DNA from: Sphaerisporangium fuscum
GTDB lineage: Bacteria > Actinomycetota > Actinomycetes > Streptosporangiales > Streptosporangiaceae
Direction: 5' to 3'
Length of the DNA: 64,000 nt
Assembly (NCBI RefSeq): GCF_018531465.1
Contig: NZ_JAHDTF010000033.1
Span: 1 to 64,000, forward strand
Shown here: positions 50,363 to 60,700 of the stretch, one piece after another
Position numbering within the stretch: the stretch's first letter is position 1
How the letters are laid out: every line of letters begins with the position of its first letter
Notes under the pieces: model-generated
Databases searched by the model: none
The model's input: only the letters and a program-made list of their open reading frames with translations
Told to the model about the DNA's origin: nothing
Position numbers and translations under genes: made by a program

Positions 50363-51376
50363 GTGAGCTACAAGGCCGAGTACATCTGGATCGACGGCAC
50401 CCAGCCCACCGCGCGGCTCCGATCCAAGACCAAGATCCTCGCCGACGGGGCCGAGCTTCCGCTCTGGGGCTTCGACGGGTCCAGCACCAACCAGGCACCG
50501 GGCAAGTCGTCCGACTGCGTGCTCAAGCCGGTCTTCACCTGTCCCGACCCGATCCGCGGCGGCAACGACGTACTCGTGCTGTGCGAGGTCCTCGACACCG
50601 ACATGACCCCGCACCCGAGCAACACCCGCGCCCGGCTCCGCGAGGTCGCCGAGCGCTTCGCCGACCAGGACTCCTGGTTCGGCATCGAGCAGGAGTACAC
50701 CTTCTTCAAGGACGGCCGCCCGCTCGGCTTCCCGGTCGGCGGCTTCCCCGCCCCGCAGGGCTTCTACTACTGCGGCGTCGGCGCCGACGAGGTGTTCGGC
50801 CGCGACATCGTGGAGGCGCACCTCGAGGCCTGCCTCGAGGCCGGTCTCGCCATCTCCGGCATCAACGCCGAGGTCATGCCCGGCCAGTGGGAGTTCCAGG
50901 TCGGCCCCGCCGGCCCGCTCGAGGTGTCCGACCAGCTGTGGGTCGCCCGCTGGCTGCTGTACCGCATCGCCGAGGAATTCGACGTGTCCGCCACCCTCGA
51001 CCCCAAGCCGGTCAAGGGTGACTGGAACGGCGCCGGCGCGCACACGAACTTCTCGACCAAGGCCATGCGCGCCGGGTACGACGCCATCATCACCGCCTGC
51101 GAGGCCCTCGGCGAGAAGTCCCAGGAGCACATCGCCGGCTACGGCGCCGAGATCGAGCACCGTCTCACCGGCATGCACGAGACCGCCCCGTGGAGCGAGT
51201 ACAGCTACGGCGTCTCCAACCGCGGCGCGTCGGTCCGCATCCCCTGGCAGGTCGAGGTCGAGAAGCAGGGCTACATCGAGGACCGCCGTCCCAACGCCAA
51301 CTGCGACCCGTACGTCGTCACCCGCCTGATCGTCGGCACCTGCTGCGAGGCCCTCGAGAAGGCCGGCCTGGCCTGA
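50363..51376 (+). CDS. glnII: Glutamine synthetase type II (eukaryotic type, GlnII)
   Basis: A 337-residue GSII. 'LPLWGFDGSSTNQAPGKSSD' is the beta-Grasp signature, 'WFGIEQEYTFF' holds metal-binding Glu, 'INAEVMPGQWEFQVGP' the catalytic core and 'GAGAHTNFSTKAMR' the His/Asn loop. Makes glutamine from glutamate, ammonia and ATP. Shorter than GlnA (GSI) and without an adenylylation Tyr loop. GTG 50363. Common in actinomycetes and regulated by GlnR; a GlnR-like box is upstream. Confidence 0.95.
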   Translation: MSYKAEYIWIDGTQPTARLRSKTKILADGAELPLWGFDGSSTNQAPGKSSDCVLKPVFTCPDPIRGGNDVLVLCEVLDTDMTPHPSNTRARLREVAERFADQDSWFGIEQEYTFFKDGRPLGFPVGGFPAPQGFYYCGVGADEVFGRDIVEAHLEACLEAGLAISGINAEVMPGQWEFQVGPAGPLEVSDQLWVARWLLYRIAEEFDVSATLDPKPVKGDWNGAGAHTNFSTKAMRAGYDAIITACEALGEKSQEHIAGYGAEIEHRLTGMHETAPWSEYSYGVSNRGASVRIPWQVEVEKQGYIEDRRPNANCDPYVVTRLIVGTCCEALEKAGLA

Positions 51377-51387
51377 TCCTGAGCTGG

Positions 51388-51420
51388 AAGGGCTCCGGTG
51401 CCGCCCGGCACCGGGGCCTT
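51388..51420. terminator. Convergent terminator between glnII and clpP
   Basis: Inner arms CCGGTGCC/GGCACCGG with a 4-base loop (51395-51414); pairing extends outward with a bulge to AAGG/CCTT. Followed by a short T run on the + strand. Confidence 0.75.
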
Positions 51421-51427
51421 CGCATGC

Positions 51428-52087
51428 TCAGCGCACGAGGGCCGGCGGGGCCGAGGTGCGCTTACGGGTCACGAAGATCTCGTCCACCAGGCCGTAGGCC
51501 TTCGCCTCCTCGGCGGTGAGGATCTTGTCGCGCTCGATGTCGGCCCGCACCGTCCCGACGGGCCGGCCCGAGTGCTCGGCGAGCAGGTCCTCCAGGAGCG
51601 TACGCGTGCGCAGGATCTCCCGGGCCTGGATCTCCATGTCACTGGAGGGGCCGAAGGCGCCCTCCATGGACGGCTGGTGGAGCAGCACCCGCGACTGCGG
51701 CAGCGCCGAACGCTTGCCCGGCGTACCCGCCGCCAGCAGGACGGCCGCCGCCGAGGCCGCCTGCCCGATGCACACCGTCTGGATCTCCGGACGGACGAAC
51801 CGCATGGTGTCGTAGATCGCCGTCATGGCCGTGAACGACCCGCCCGGCGAGTTGATGTAGATGCTGATGTCCCGGTCGGGGTCGATGGACTCCAGGGTGA
51901 GGAGCTGCGCCATCACGTCGTTGGCGGACGTGTCGTCGATCGGCACCCCGAGGAAGATGATGCGGTCCTCGAAGAGCTTGTTGTACGGGCTCATCTCCTT
52001 AATGCCGTAGCTCGTCCGCTCGGTGAAGGACGGCACGACGTACCGGCTGTGGACGGGGGCCACCCCGTGCCCGCTCATGTCACTCAC
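51428..52087 (-). CDS. clpP: ATP-dependent Clp protease proteolytic subunit
   Basis: A 219-residue ClpP. Catalytic Ser in 'VCIGQAASAAAVLL', His in 'RVLLHQP', and 'ISIYINSPGGSFTAMTAIYD'. Forms, with the upstream copy, a second ClpP pair as in Streptomyces clpP3-clpP4. GTG 52087 has GGAGG 4 bases before it. The catalytic Asp is at the expected C-terminal site. Confidence 0.93.
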   Translation of the reverse strand: MSDMSGHGVAPVHSRYVVPSFTERTSYGIKEMSPYNKLFEDRIIFLGVPIDDTSANDVMAQLLTLESIDPDRDISIYINSPGGSFTAMTAIYDTMRFVRPEIQTVCIGQAASAAAVLLAAGTPGKRSALPQSRVLLHQPSMEGAFGPSSDMEIQAREILRTRTLLEDLLAEHSGRPVGTVRADIERDKILTAEEAKAYGLVDEIFVTRKRTSAPPALVR

Positions 52088-52115
52088 GATGCCTCCGTTC
52101 GCGCGTCGAGGCCGG

Positions 52116-52766
52116 TCAGGAGACCGGGCCCGCGGAAGGGACCAGACGGGCGCTGGGCACCACCTGGTCGACGAAGCCGTACTCCTTGGCCTCCTCGGCG
52201 GTGAACCACCGGTCGCGGTCGGAGTCCGCCTGGATCCGCTCCACCGGCTGGCCGGTGTGGAAGGCGGTGCGTTCGGCCATCAACCTCTTGGTGTAGAGCA
52301 TCTGCTCGGCCTGGATCTTGATGTCGGACGCCGTGCCGCCGATGCCGCCCAAAGGCTGGTGCATCATGACGCGGGAATGCGGCAGCGCGTAACGCTTGCC
52401 CGCCGTCCCGGCGCAGAGCAGAAACTGCCCCATCGAGGCGGCCATGCCCATCGCGACCGTCGCGACATCGTTCGGGATGTACTGCATGATGTCGTAAATG
52501 GCCATACCGGCCGACACCGACCCGCCGGGCGAGTTGACGTAAAGGAAAATGTCGCGCTCGGAGTCCTCGGCCGAGAGAAGCAGCAACTCGCCGCAGATCC
52601 GGTTGGCGATCTCGTCGTTGACCTCCTGGCCGAGGAAGATGATGCGCTCGCGCAGCAGCCGCTGCGATACCGAGTCGAAGAACGAGGACTGAGGGGTCTC
52701 GACGGAACGCGAGCGGGCCTCGAAGGTCGTCGCGAACGGGTCACCGGAAGGACGCCACGCGGTCAC
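52116..52766 (-). CDS. clpP: ATP-dependent Clp protease proteolytic subunit
   Basis: A 216-residue ClpP with 'VAMGMAASMGQFLLCAGT' (Ser), 'SRVMMHQPLGG' (His) and 'IFLYVNSPGGSVSAGMAIYD'. GTG 52766 follows AGGTGA by 6 bases. It is the first gene of the pair; the next starts 28 bases downstream. The promoter region holds an inverted repeat at the -35 box. The housekeeping clpP1-clpP2 pair (usually beside clpX) is not in this window. Confidence 0.93.
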   Translation of the reverse strand: MTAWRPSGDPFATTFEARSRSVETPQSSFFDSVSQRLLRERIIFLGQEVNDEIANRICGELLLLSAEDSERDIFLYVNSPGGSVSAGMAIYDIMQYIPNDVATVAMGMAASMGQFLLCAGTAGKRYALPHSRVMMHQPLGGIGGTASDIKIQAEQMLYTKRLMAERTAFHTGQPVERIQADSDRDRWFTAEEAKEYGFVDQVVPSARLVPSAGPVS

Positions 52767-52903
52767 CGTTTGTCACCTGCTCCCTTATTGGTCACTTTGA
52801 CGGTTCGCGGCTTTCGGTAGCCACGAATCACACCCTTCAAGCTGCCAGAAAGCCCGCCCCGCAACACCTTTTTTCACCGTCGGCGCATTTTCACTGAAGG
52901 CGA

Positions 52904-52932
52904 ATTACGCTATAAACGTATTCCGCTGTCAA
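52904..52932 (-). promoter_or_regulatory. Candidate promoter of the clpP pair
   Basis: On the minus strand TTGACA (52932-52927), 17-base spacer, CGTAAT (52909-52904). Lies about 140 bases upstream of the first clpP start, in an AT-rich stretch. Confidence 0.5.
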
Positions 52933-52959
52933 CGAATTCACTTGACAATATGAATTCGT
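52932..52959. promoter_or_regulatory. Inverted repeat, candidate clpP operator
   Basis: Perfect 9-bp arms ACGAATTCA and TGAATTCGT separated by 10 bases, abutting the -35 hexamer. A weaker similar half-pair (GAATTACG/CGTATTC) lies over the -10 region at 52902-52923. Confidence 0.65.
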
Positions 52960-52982
52960 CAGAAGGAGCGACTCGGGCGGGG

Positions 52983-53639
52983 TCAGGTTTCGGCGAGGCC
53001 GTGGCGGTAGGCGTAGGTGACGGCCTGGGCGCGGTCGCGGACGCCGATCTTGGCGAACAGGTTGTTGATGTGGGTCTTGACGGTGGCCTCGCTGACCACC
53101 AGGTCGGCGGCGATCTGGGCGTTGGAACGGCCCTGCGCGATCAGGTGCAGCACCTGGGCCTCCCGCCGGGTGAGGCCGTCCGGAAGGTCGTTCTTCGAGC
53201 GCCCCGCCTCACCCCTGGGGCCGCTGATGGTGTCGAGGAGGCGGCGCTGCACCGCCGGGTCGAGCTGGGCGTCGCCTCGCATCACCGTCGCGATGGCCCG
53301 GGCGATCTCGTCCGCGTCGGCGCTCTTGGTGAGGAAGCCGCGCGCCCCCGCCTGGAGGGCGGCGAACACCGACTCGTCGTCGGAGTACGTCGTCAGGACG
53401 ACCACCTGTGTGTCCGGGTGGGCCGCACGGATGCGCCTGGTCGCCTCCACGCCGTCCATCCTCGGCATCCTCAGGTCCATCAGCACGACGTCGGGCCGTT
53501 CGGCCTCCACCAGCCGCAGCGCCGCCTCGCCGTCGCCGGCCGAGCCGGCCACCTCTATGCCGGGCAGCAGGCCGAGCAGCAGGATCAGCCCTTCACGCAC
53601 GACCGTCTGGTCGTCGACCACGAGCACGCGGGCGGTCAT
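52983..53639 (-). CDS. NarL/LuxR-family response regulator
   Basis: A 218-residue regulator: receiver 'VLVVDDQTVVREGL', phospho-Asp in 'VVLMDLRMPRMDG', Lys in 'GFLTKSADADE', and LuxR HTH 'LTRREAQVLHLIAQGRSNAQ' with 'SEATVKTHINNLFAK'. ATG 53639; the upstream extension is not conserved. Partner of the kinase just upstream (34-base gap). Confidence 0.93.
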   Translation of the reverse strand: MTARVLVVDDQTVVREGLILLLGLLPGIEVAGSAGDGEAALRLVEAERPDVVLMDLRMPRMDGVEATRRIRAAHPDTQVVVLTTYSDDESVFAALQAGARGFLTKSADADEIARAIATVMRGDAQLDPAVQRRLLDTISGPRGEAGRSKNDLPDGLTRREAQVLHLIAQGRSNAQIAADLVVSEATVKTHINNLFAKIGVRDRAQAVTYAYRHGLAET

Positions 53640-53673
53640 GCGCGCGAGCCTCCCATCAGGCCGTTCATTCCCC

Positions 53674-54810
53674 TCACCCTTCCCCTCGACCGGCGGCCGG
53701 AAGCCGCAGGCCGACCCGGAACCCTCCGTCCACGGGCTCGGCGGACAGGCTCCCGCCGAGCAGCTCCGCCCGTTCCCGCATCCCGACCAGGCCGTATCCT
53801 CCACCGGCCGTCCCCTGCCCGTCCCCGGGCGGGTTGGTCACCTCCAGCTCGCACGCGTCCCCCGTGAACCCGAGCCGTACGGCCGCCGCGGCCCCCGGCG
53901 CGTGCCGGCGCACGTTCGTGAGCGCCTCCTGCGCGGTACGGATCACCGCCAGCTCCACCTCGGGGCTGAGGCGGCGGGGGGCGCCGGTGACGGTCAGAGC
54001 GCACGCCAGGCCCGTGGCGGCCAGGAAGTCGTCGGCCAGGGCCTTGAGGGCGACCGGCAGCGGCGGGCTGTCCTCGCGCAGCGCCGCCACGGCCCTGCGG
54101 GCCTCCTCGAGGCCGGTCTTGGCGAGATCCCTGGCACGCTCGACGCGGTCCAGCGCCTCGTCCGGCCGGTCGGCGCGCAGCAGCAGGCGCGCTCCTTCCA
54201 GGTGGACGATCTGCGCGGACAGGGAGTGGGCCAGGATGTCGTGGATCTCCCTGGCGATCCGGGCGCGTTCGGCGAGCACCTCCTCCCGGGCCTCGGCGCT
54301 GCGCACGGCCCTGCGCTGGCGGATGGAGTAGCCGAAGAGGAGGACCACGCCCGTGCTGACGCCGAGGCCGAGCTCCTGGTCCCAGTGACCGCCTGCCAGG
54401 CCCACCACCAGCAGACCGGCGAAGGTGATCACGGTGACCGGCAGGGCACGCGGGAGCGGATATCTGAGAGCGGAGGCCCCGACGGCGAAGAGCAGGGAGG
54501 CTGTGGCGGGTCCGCTGCCCGGGGACAGCGCGAGGAGCGTGAGCGAGGCCACGGCGGCGAGGCCGAGCCGTACGGGGATCCCGAGCACGACGAGAGGAGG
54601 ATTCGCGGTGGCCCGCGGCAGGGGCGCGGTGGCCAGCATCGCCGCGATGGTCAGGCTGAGCGCGGCGACGAGCAGCCCGTGGCAGGTCAGCGGCAGATGC
54701 TCCGCCCCCTGGAACTGAGCCGCCACGAAGACCGCCAGAACCAGCAGCCGCGCGGTGATCGCGACACCCGTCGGAGTCCGTCCGCCACCTGCTGTCACGT
54801 CGTGAAACAT
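53674..54810 (-). CDS. NarL-type sensor histidine kinase
   Basis: A 378-residue kinase of the DesK/NarX type: five or six N-terminal membrane helices, HisKA_3 'ERARIAREIHDILAHSLS' and HATPase motifs 'TAQEALTNVRRHAPG' and 'GYGLVGMRERAELLGG'. Upstream of its response regulator in one operon; divergent from the ECF sigma gene. Confidence 0.92.
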   Translation of the reverse strand: MFHDVTAGGGRTPTGVAITARLLVLAVFVAAQFQGAEHLPLTCHGLLVAALSLTIAAMLATAPLPRATANPPLVVLGIPVRLGLAAVASLTLLALSPGSGPATASLLFAVGASALRYPLPRALPVTVITFAGLLVVGLAGGHWDQELGLGVSTGVVLLFGYSIRQRRAVRSAEAREEVLAERARIAREIHDILAHSLSAQIVHLEGARLLLRADRPDEALDRVERARDLAKTGLEEARRAVAALREDSPPLPVALKALADDFLAATGLACALTVTGAPRRLSPEVELAVIRTAQEALTNVRRHAPGAAAAVRLGFTGDACELEVTNPPGDGQGTAGGGYGLVGMRERAELLGGSLSAEPVDGGFRVGLRLPAAGRGEG

Positions 54811-54941
54811 ACCTGGTGTCCTGCGCGAGGAATTCGCCGGCGATATCGGTCCGGCGTGAACTCTTTCGCGGAGCAGCGGTATGTACAGGCGAATCCGCCC
54901 GCTTGCCGTACCTGGGCGCTGTGAAGGGAGCTGACCAGTTC

Positions 54942-55508
54942 ATGGCCGAACCGGCGACAGCCGAGGCCGCCGACACCGACCTCATCCGCCGATCATTGCA
55001 CGAGCCGGAGGCGTTCGCCGTGCTGTTCGACCGGCATGCCGCCGCCCTGCACCGTTACGCGGCGCGCAGGCTCGGCCCGGACGCGGCCGAGGACGTGGTA
55101 TCCGAGACGTTCCTGGCCGCGTTCGAGTACCGGGACCGCTACCAGCCCCTCCAGGCCGACGCCCGGCCCTGGTTGTACGGCATCGCCTCGAACGTGATCA
55201 GCAAGCGGTGGCGGCGTGAGGTGGCCCGCTACCGCGCGTACGTGCGCGGCGGCGTGGACCCGGCGGAGATCAACGGCGGCGCGGTGGAGGACGGCGTGAA
55301 CACGCTGGCGGTCAACAGGCCGCTGGTGGCGGCCCTGGCCGGGTTACGCACCGCCGACCGGGACGCGTTGCTGCTGGTGGCGTGGGCGGGGCTGACGTAC
55401 GAGGAGGTGGCCGGGGCGCTGGAGGTCCCGGTCGGGACGATTCGCTCCCGGCTCAACCGGGCGCGCAAGAAGGTCCGACAGGCTCTGGAAGGGACAGACC
55501 ATGGATGA
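54942..55508 (+). CDS. ECF-family RNA polymerase sigma factor
   Basis: A 188-residue sigma-70 family protein: region 2 'FAVLFDRHAAALHRYAARRL' and 'AEDVVSETFLAAFEYRDRY', region 4 'LTYEEVAGALEVPVGTIRSR'. ATG 54942 has GGGAG about 10 bases upstream; GTG 54921 is possible. Its end overlaps the next gene by 8 bases. The type is that paired with CU044_5270 proteins. Confidence 0.9.
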   Translation: MAEPATAEAADTDLIRRSLHEPEAFAVLFDRHAAALHRYAARRLGPDAAEDVVSETFLAAFEYRDRYQPLQADARPWLYGIASNVISKRWRREVARYRAYVRGGVDPAEINGGAVEDGVNTLAVNRPLVAALAGLRTADRDALLLVAWAGLTYEEVAGALEVPVGTIRSRLNRARKKVRQALEGTDHG

Positions 55509-56568
55509 GATGGAGGAGCTCGGACGTCTGTGGGCCGGCATGCCCGAACCGACCGAGCGCGAGCTGGCCGGCTCCCGCGCCGCCCTGACGTCCAGAATCG
55601 CCCGTCCCGGCAGGCGTACCCTGCTCCCGTCCGTGCTCGCCCGTCCGGGCGGGAGCGCCTTCCTGCCGCTCAGGCGGGTCGCCCTGCTCAGCGCCGTGGC
55701 GGCGGCGCTCACCGTCGGCATCCTCGTCGCTCAGGTCGGCCTGGGCGGTTCCGATCCGCGTACCCCCGGCTACCTGCTGGCCGCGCCTCCCGCCGACGCT
55801 CAGGCGCTGCTCAAGCTGGCCGCGCGGGCCGCCGCCGACCAGCCTGACCCGGTGCCCGCCCGCGGCCAGTACATCCACACCAAGAGACTGGCCCAGCGCA
55901 GCCTGTACACCAAGGGCGAATCGGGCAAGATCCAGTACACCAAGGTGCTGGCCGACGAAGAGCGCTGGGAGGCGGCCGGCGTTGGCAAGCCCTGGCTGAG
56001 CCGCGAGCAGGCGCTGTCGGCCGAGGGCCCCGCGCCCGAGAGGTTGTGGAACCGGGGCATCGAGGACATCGTCTACGAGTCGTCCTGCCCCGGCGAGCCG
56101 GCCTACGCGCGGCTGAGCGCCTGGCCGACCGACCCCGCGCAGGTCCGAGCGAAGATCGTGACCGAGCACGGCGACAAGCCCCTCGCCGTCTGGTCCGCGC
56201 TCAAGGGCCTGGTCGCCGAGTCCGTGGTACGTCCCAGCCTGGGCGCCGCGCTATACCAGGTGGCCGCCGGGCTGGACGGCATCGTGCTCATCCCGGACGC
56301 CTTTGACGTCGCCGGCCGCCCCGGCCTGGCCGTTGCCATGGACGAGGGCGACGGCACCCGGTCCGAGCTCATCTTCGACCGGCGGACCTATCGCTACCTG
56401 GGCGAGAGCACGGTGACCACCAGGAACACAAAGGTGAAGCTGACCACCCGCCGCGAGGTCAGCGAAAGGAAGGGCACGGTGACCGGCACCGCCGTGCTGA
56501 CCGTCGATCTCGTCCCCGGATTGCCCGAGGTGTCGCCGAAGGCATCCCGCATAAAGATCCCCTGCTGA
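55501..56568 (+). CDS. CU044_5270 family membrane-anchored protein (putative anti-sigma partner)
   Basis: A 355-residue protein. N-terminal 65 residues are cytoplasmic, then a membrane helix 'VALLSAVAAALTVGILVAQVG', and an exported domain ('QYIHTKRLAQRSL', 'YQVAAGLDGIVLIPDAFDVA'). The pairing with an ECF sigma gene (8-base overlap) suggests a regulator of that sigma factor, though anti-sigma activity for the family is inferred. Confidence 0.85.
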   Translation: MDEMEELGRLWAGMPEPTERELAGSRAALTSRIARPGRRTLLPSVLARPGGSAFLPLRRVALLSAVAAALTVGILVAQVGLGGSDPRTPGYLLAAPPADAQALLKLAARAAADQPDPVPARGQYIHTKRLAQRSLYTKGESGKIQYTKVLADEERWEAAGVGKPWLSREQALSAEGPAPERLWNRGIEDIVYESSCPGEPAYARLSAWPTDPAQVRAKIVTEHGDKPLAVWSALKGLVAESVVRPSLGAALYQVAAGLDGIVLIPDAFDVAGRPGLAVAMDEGDGTRSELIFDRRTYRYLGESTVTTRNTKVKLTTRREVSERKGTVTGTAVLTVDLVPGLPEVSPKASRIKIPC

Positions 56569-56641
56569 GACTTTCCCGCAATTCGGCCTTTTCGGCCGGA
56601 AGTTCTGTTTCGCATGTCCGCATATCAGAAGGAGAACACCT

Positions 56642-57502
56642 GTGTTCATCGCCAAGGCCGTCGCGGCCGCCCTGCTCGTCGGCTCGTTCAGCGGTCTCGC
56701 ATCACCCCCGTCGGGAGCCGATGCCGCGTACGAGAAGCAGACCAAGATGGAGGAGAAGCGCGTCGCCTGCATGAAGGAGCAGGGCCTCGCCTATGTGGCC
56801 GCGCCGGAGCCCAAGCACACGTGGCAGGCCGGAGAGCGGGAGCGGGTCGCCGGTGACCTCAAGGCGCTGCAGGCGTACCGGGCCAAGTACGGCTTCGGCG
56901 TCTGGTCCCGGAACGTCTTCCCGAAGGACGAGGTGGCCAACCCCACCTATCCCGACAACCCGAACAACGCGACGATGATGTCGCTCTCGGCCGACGCGCT
57001 GAAGAAGTGGCGCGCCGCCGACGACGCCTGCTTCTCCAAGGCGGTCAAGGAGGTGCTGGGCAAGACCGTCACCTCGCAGGACGACTACTGGAGTCAGCTC
57101 CACGCGGCCCTGAGGAAGGAGTTGGGCGCCCTCGACAAGGACGAGCGGCTCGTGCATCTGGGCGATCAGTTCGCCAAGTGCCTGGGGGTCGGCGAGACCA
57201 AGCCGACCGCGCTGGCCGGTCTGGGGCGCAGGACGTTCGCGCAGCAGGCCTCGAAGGTCGCCGAGAAGACCTGGAAGGGCGAACTGCCCAAGGCGCCCGA
57301 GGGCAAGACCCTCGTCCTGAAGCCGAACCTGAAGCCGGAGGAGGCCAAGCCGTATCTGGACAAGGAGATCAAGGCAGCCCTGAAGGACCTGGAGTGCGGA
57401 AAGGCCTTCTACCCGGCCTACTCGCCCAAGGCTCAGGCGATCAACTCGCGGGTCAACCTGGAGTTCGGCAGGGAGGGCGTTGGCAGGGAGGACGTGATCT
57501 GA
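56642..57502 (+). CDS. Secreted four-cysteine hypothetical protein
   Basis: A 286-residue protein with a signal peptide ('FIAKAVAAALLVGSFSGLAS') and four Cys in the mature part ('VACMKEQG', 'DACFSKAV', 'AKCLGVG', 'ECGKAF'), likely two disulfides. Lys-rich and helical. GTG 56642 follows AGAAGGAG. Probably in the sigma operon, 73 bases after it, and followed by a terminator. I do not recognise a family. Confidence 0.75.
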   Translation: MFIAKAVAAALLVGSFSGLASPPSGADAAYEKQTKMEEKRVACMKEQGLAYVAAPEPKHTWQAGERERVAGDLKALQAYRAKYGFGVWSRNVFPKDEVANPTYPDNPNNATMMSLSADALKKWRAADDACFSKAVKEVLGKTVTSQDDYWSQLHAALRKELGALDKDERLVHLGDQFAKCLGVGETKPTALAGLGRRTFAQQASKVAEKTWKGELPKAPEGKTLVLKPNLKPEEAKPYLDKEIKAALKDLECGKAFYPAYSPKAQAINSRVNLEFGREGVGREDVI

Positions 57503-57577
57503 AAGGCGGTCCCGACGGCGCTCCCGATGAAGGCTCGGCCGAGCGGGCAGCGCCCACAGTGAAGACCCAGACATGAA

Positions 57578-57610
57578 GGGGTGCCGCTCGTCGCGCGCGG
57601 GCGGCACCCC
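57578..57610 (+). terminator. Hairpin terminator
   Basis: Arms GGGGTGCCGC/GCGGCACCCC with a 13-base GC-rich loop, 76 bases past the stop of the secreted-protein gene. Confidence 0.75.
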
Positions 57611-57749
57611 CTCTAACGGAGGCAGCGCCGCTCATGGCGTCCCCATCTTCGCCGCCGGGTTCCGCACTCGGCCTCCTCGAAGGCCCACAGGCGCTCCGTG
57701 AACTCCTTCGTGACCATTCGGCCGGCTAGAGGCAAGAAAGGCGTGAGGC

Positions 57750-60700
57750 ATGATCAAGGTACTTCTCTCACTGGCACTGTTAGGTGTCACCCCGGTTCCT
57801 GGAGCACCTCCCCCGGTTCCCGCGGGATCTCCTTCCCCGGCCGGGGGAACGGTGACGCTGATGACCGGGGACAAGGTCGTGGTGAGCGGCTCCGGTCATC
57901 GCGTCGAGCCCGCGCCGGGCAGGCACGTGCGCTTCACGATACGCGAGCGTGACGGTCACCTGATCGTCATCCCGTCCGACGCCGCACCGCTGATCGCCCG
58001 CGGCGTCCTCGACGAGCGGCTGTTCGACGTGACCGGGCTGCTCGCCTCCAGATACGGTGACGCCGACCGGCCCGACATCCCGATCATCACCCGGTCGGGA
58101 CTGCCGGCGGGAGCCAGGCAGGCCCGCGGCTTCGCCGATCTGGGCCTGACCGCGGGCGGCATCCGCAAGGACACCGCCGCGCAGGCGTGGAAGCACCTCA
58201 TCTCGGCCCGCGCGCTCACTGGCAAGATCTGGCTGGACGCACTGGTTCCGTACACGCTGGACAAGAGCGTCGAGCAGATCGGCGCGCCCCAGGTCTGGCA
58301 GAAGGGGCTGACCGGCAAGGGCGTCACCGTGGCCGTACTCGACAGCGGCTACGACGCCACCCACCCCGATCTCAAGGACGTGGTGACCACGTCGAAGAAC
58401 TTCACCGACGATCCCGACGGCGACGACCTCGGCCACGGCACCCATGTGGCCTCGATCATCGCCGGGGCCGGGCAGCGGTACCGCGGCGTGGCCCCTGACG
58501 CCCGCCTCGCCGTCGGGAAGGTCGGCAACCGGTTCGGAGCCTCGTTCTCGGCGATCCTCGCCGGGATGGAGTGGGCCGCGGGGGAGGTCGGGGCCAAGGT
58601 GGTCAACATGAGCATCGGTGGTCTGGACACCCCTGGCCTCGACCCCCTCGAACTGGCCGTGAACAGGCTGTCGGCCACCAAGGGCACGCTGTTCGTGGTC
58701 GCCGCGGGCAACGACGGCAAGTCCGGCACCGTGAACTCGCCGGGCAGTGCGGACGCGGCACTCACCGTGGGGGCGGTGGACCGCGAGGACCGCCTGGCCG
58801 ACTTCTCCAGCCGCGGCCCGCGCTCGTTCGACCACGCCGTCAAGCCGGACATCACCGCGCCTGGAACCGACATCGTGGCCGCCGCGCTCGGCGGAGGTTA
58901 CATCGCACACAGCGGGACCTCGATGGCGGCGCCGCACGTCGCGGGTGCCGCGGCAATCATCGCCCAGCAGCATCCCGACTGGAACGGCGAGCGGATCAAG
59001 GCGGCGCTGGTCGAATCGGCCAAACCCACCACGGGCACCGGCATCCTGGACCAGGGCGGCGGGCGCGTCGACCTGGTCACCGCGACCGAGCGTACGCTCG
59101 TGGCCGAGCCCGTCAGCGTCTCCTCCGCCTACCTGTGGGGCACGCCCGGTGGCAGGGTGACCACCAAGACGGTCACCTATCACAACGCCGCCGACAGCCC
59201 GGTCACGCTGGATCTGAAAGCCGAGGGCGAGGTGCTGAAGCTGCCGGTGAGCAGGCTTGAGGTGCCCGCGCACGGGCAGGCCCAGCTCACACTGACGCTC
59301 GACGCCACCGGGAAGGCGCAGGGCGACTACCCGGGCGTCGTCACGGCCACGGCGGGCGGGCAGGCCGTGCGCACGCTCGTGAACGCCTGGGTCGAGCCCG
59401 AGTCCTATGACCTCACCGTCAACGCCGTGGGCTCCGACGGAGGACCCAGCACCGGTTTCGGGATGATCTATAACCTGGCGACCGGCGAGGAGCGCTGGCT
59501 GGACATCGACGAGAGCGGTGGTCTGACAACGCGCCTGGCCAAGGGCGAGTGGAACGTCTACGCGAACCTGGGCGAGCCTGATCTGTACACCCTCGCGCAT
59601 CGCCCCGTCAGCGTGGTCGACCATGACGTCAAGCTCACCCTGGACGCCCGCCAAGGCAAGGAAATCCGCTTCACGCTCGACGATCCCGCCGCCGTGCGGG
59701 CGAACACCATAGAGCAGCGGCTGTCCAACGGCACCTGGTCGATCGCGTATCTGCCCTTCGAATCGCCCGGCGCGCGCTATCAGGTCCTTCCCATCCGGCA
59801 GGCGGGCCTGTCGTACATCAGCAGAAGCGTCTGGTCCAGGCCGGGACACCGCTACGACCTCGTCGACCGCCGCGAAGGCGGCCTGCCCGAGGACCCGGGC
59901 TACGCCGGGCGGGTCAAGGAACTGACCCAGACCTCCGCGACCTACAAGGCGACGGGAACGGCGCAGAACGCCGAGGTGCTCGTGGGCCTGCAGGCCTTCG
60001 AGGGCGACTCGGCGTGGGCCACCGTACCTGTCGGCGTGCCGCTGCCCGGCACCCTCGTCCACCACCGCACCCCCGGCCTTCGGTGGATGTCCCTCGTCAG
60101 GAGCGGAACCTGGCAGATCAGCTCCGAAATCGCGCCCCAGGCTCCCAGAGAGGTGTGGAACGGCGCGGTGGCCGGCCCGTCGTTCGCCACGTCCGGCGGC
60201 AACCGTACGGGAGACGAGCTGTACTTCGGTGCGGCGCGGCTCTTCACCGACGGCTGGGCGGGGCACACCGGCATGGACTCGGCCGCCGCCGGCGAACTGG
60301 TGCTGGCCCGTGAGGGCACGGTGGTGACGCGGGCTCCGCTCGCCGAGTGCTCCCCCTCTCCGGGCTGTGCGCTCACCGCAACGCTGCCGCCCGAGCCCGC
60401 CGCCTACACGCTGACCGCCACCAGCAAGCGGCCCGGCGCGCTGTCCACCGCGGTGGAGTCGGTGTGGTCGTTCCGCTCGCAGCACACCGACCACGAGCAG
60501 GGGCTGCCGCTGATGGCGGTCCGCTTCGCGCCCGCCGGGCTCGACGAGGCCAACCGGGCGCGTCCGGGCTCGGTGACCAGGGTGCCGATCCGGGTAGAAC
60601 GCAATCCGGGCGCAACGGAGTCGGCCATGCGCAAGCTCACGCTGGAGGTCTCCACCGATGACGGCGTGACGTGGCGTGCGGTACCCCTCGTGGGCGCCGG

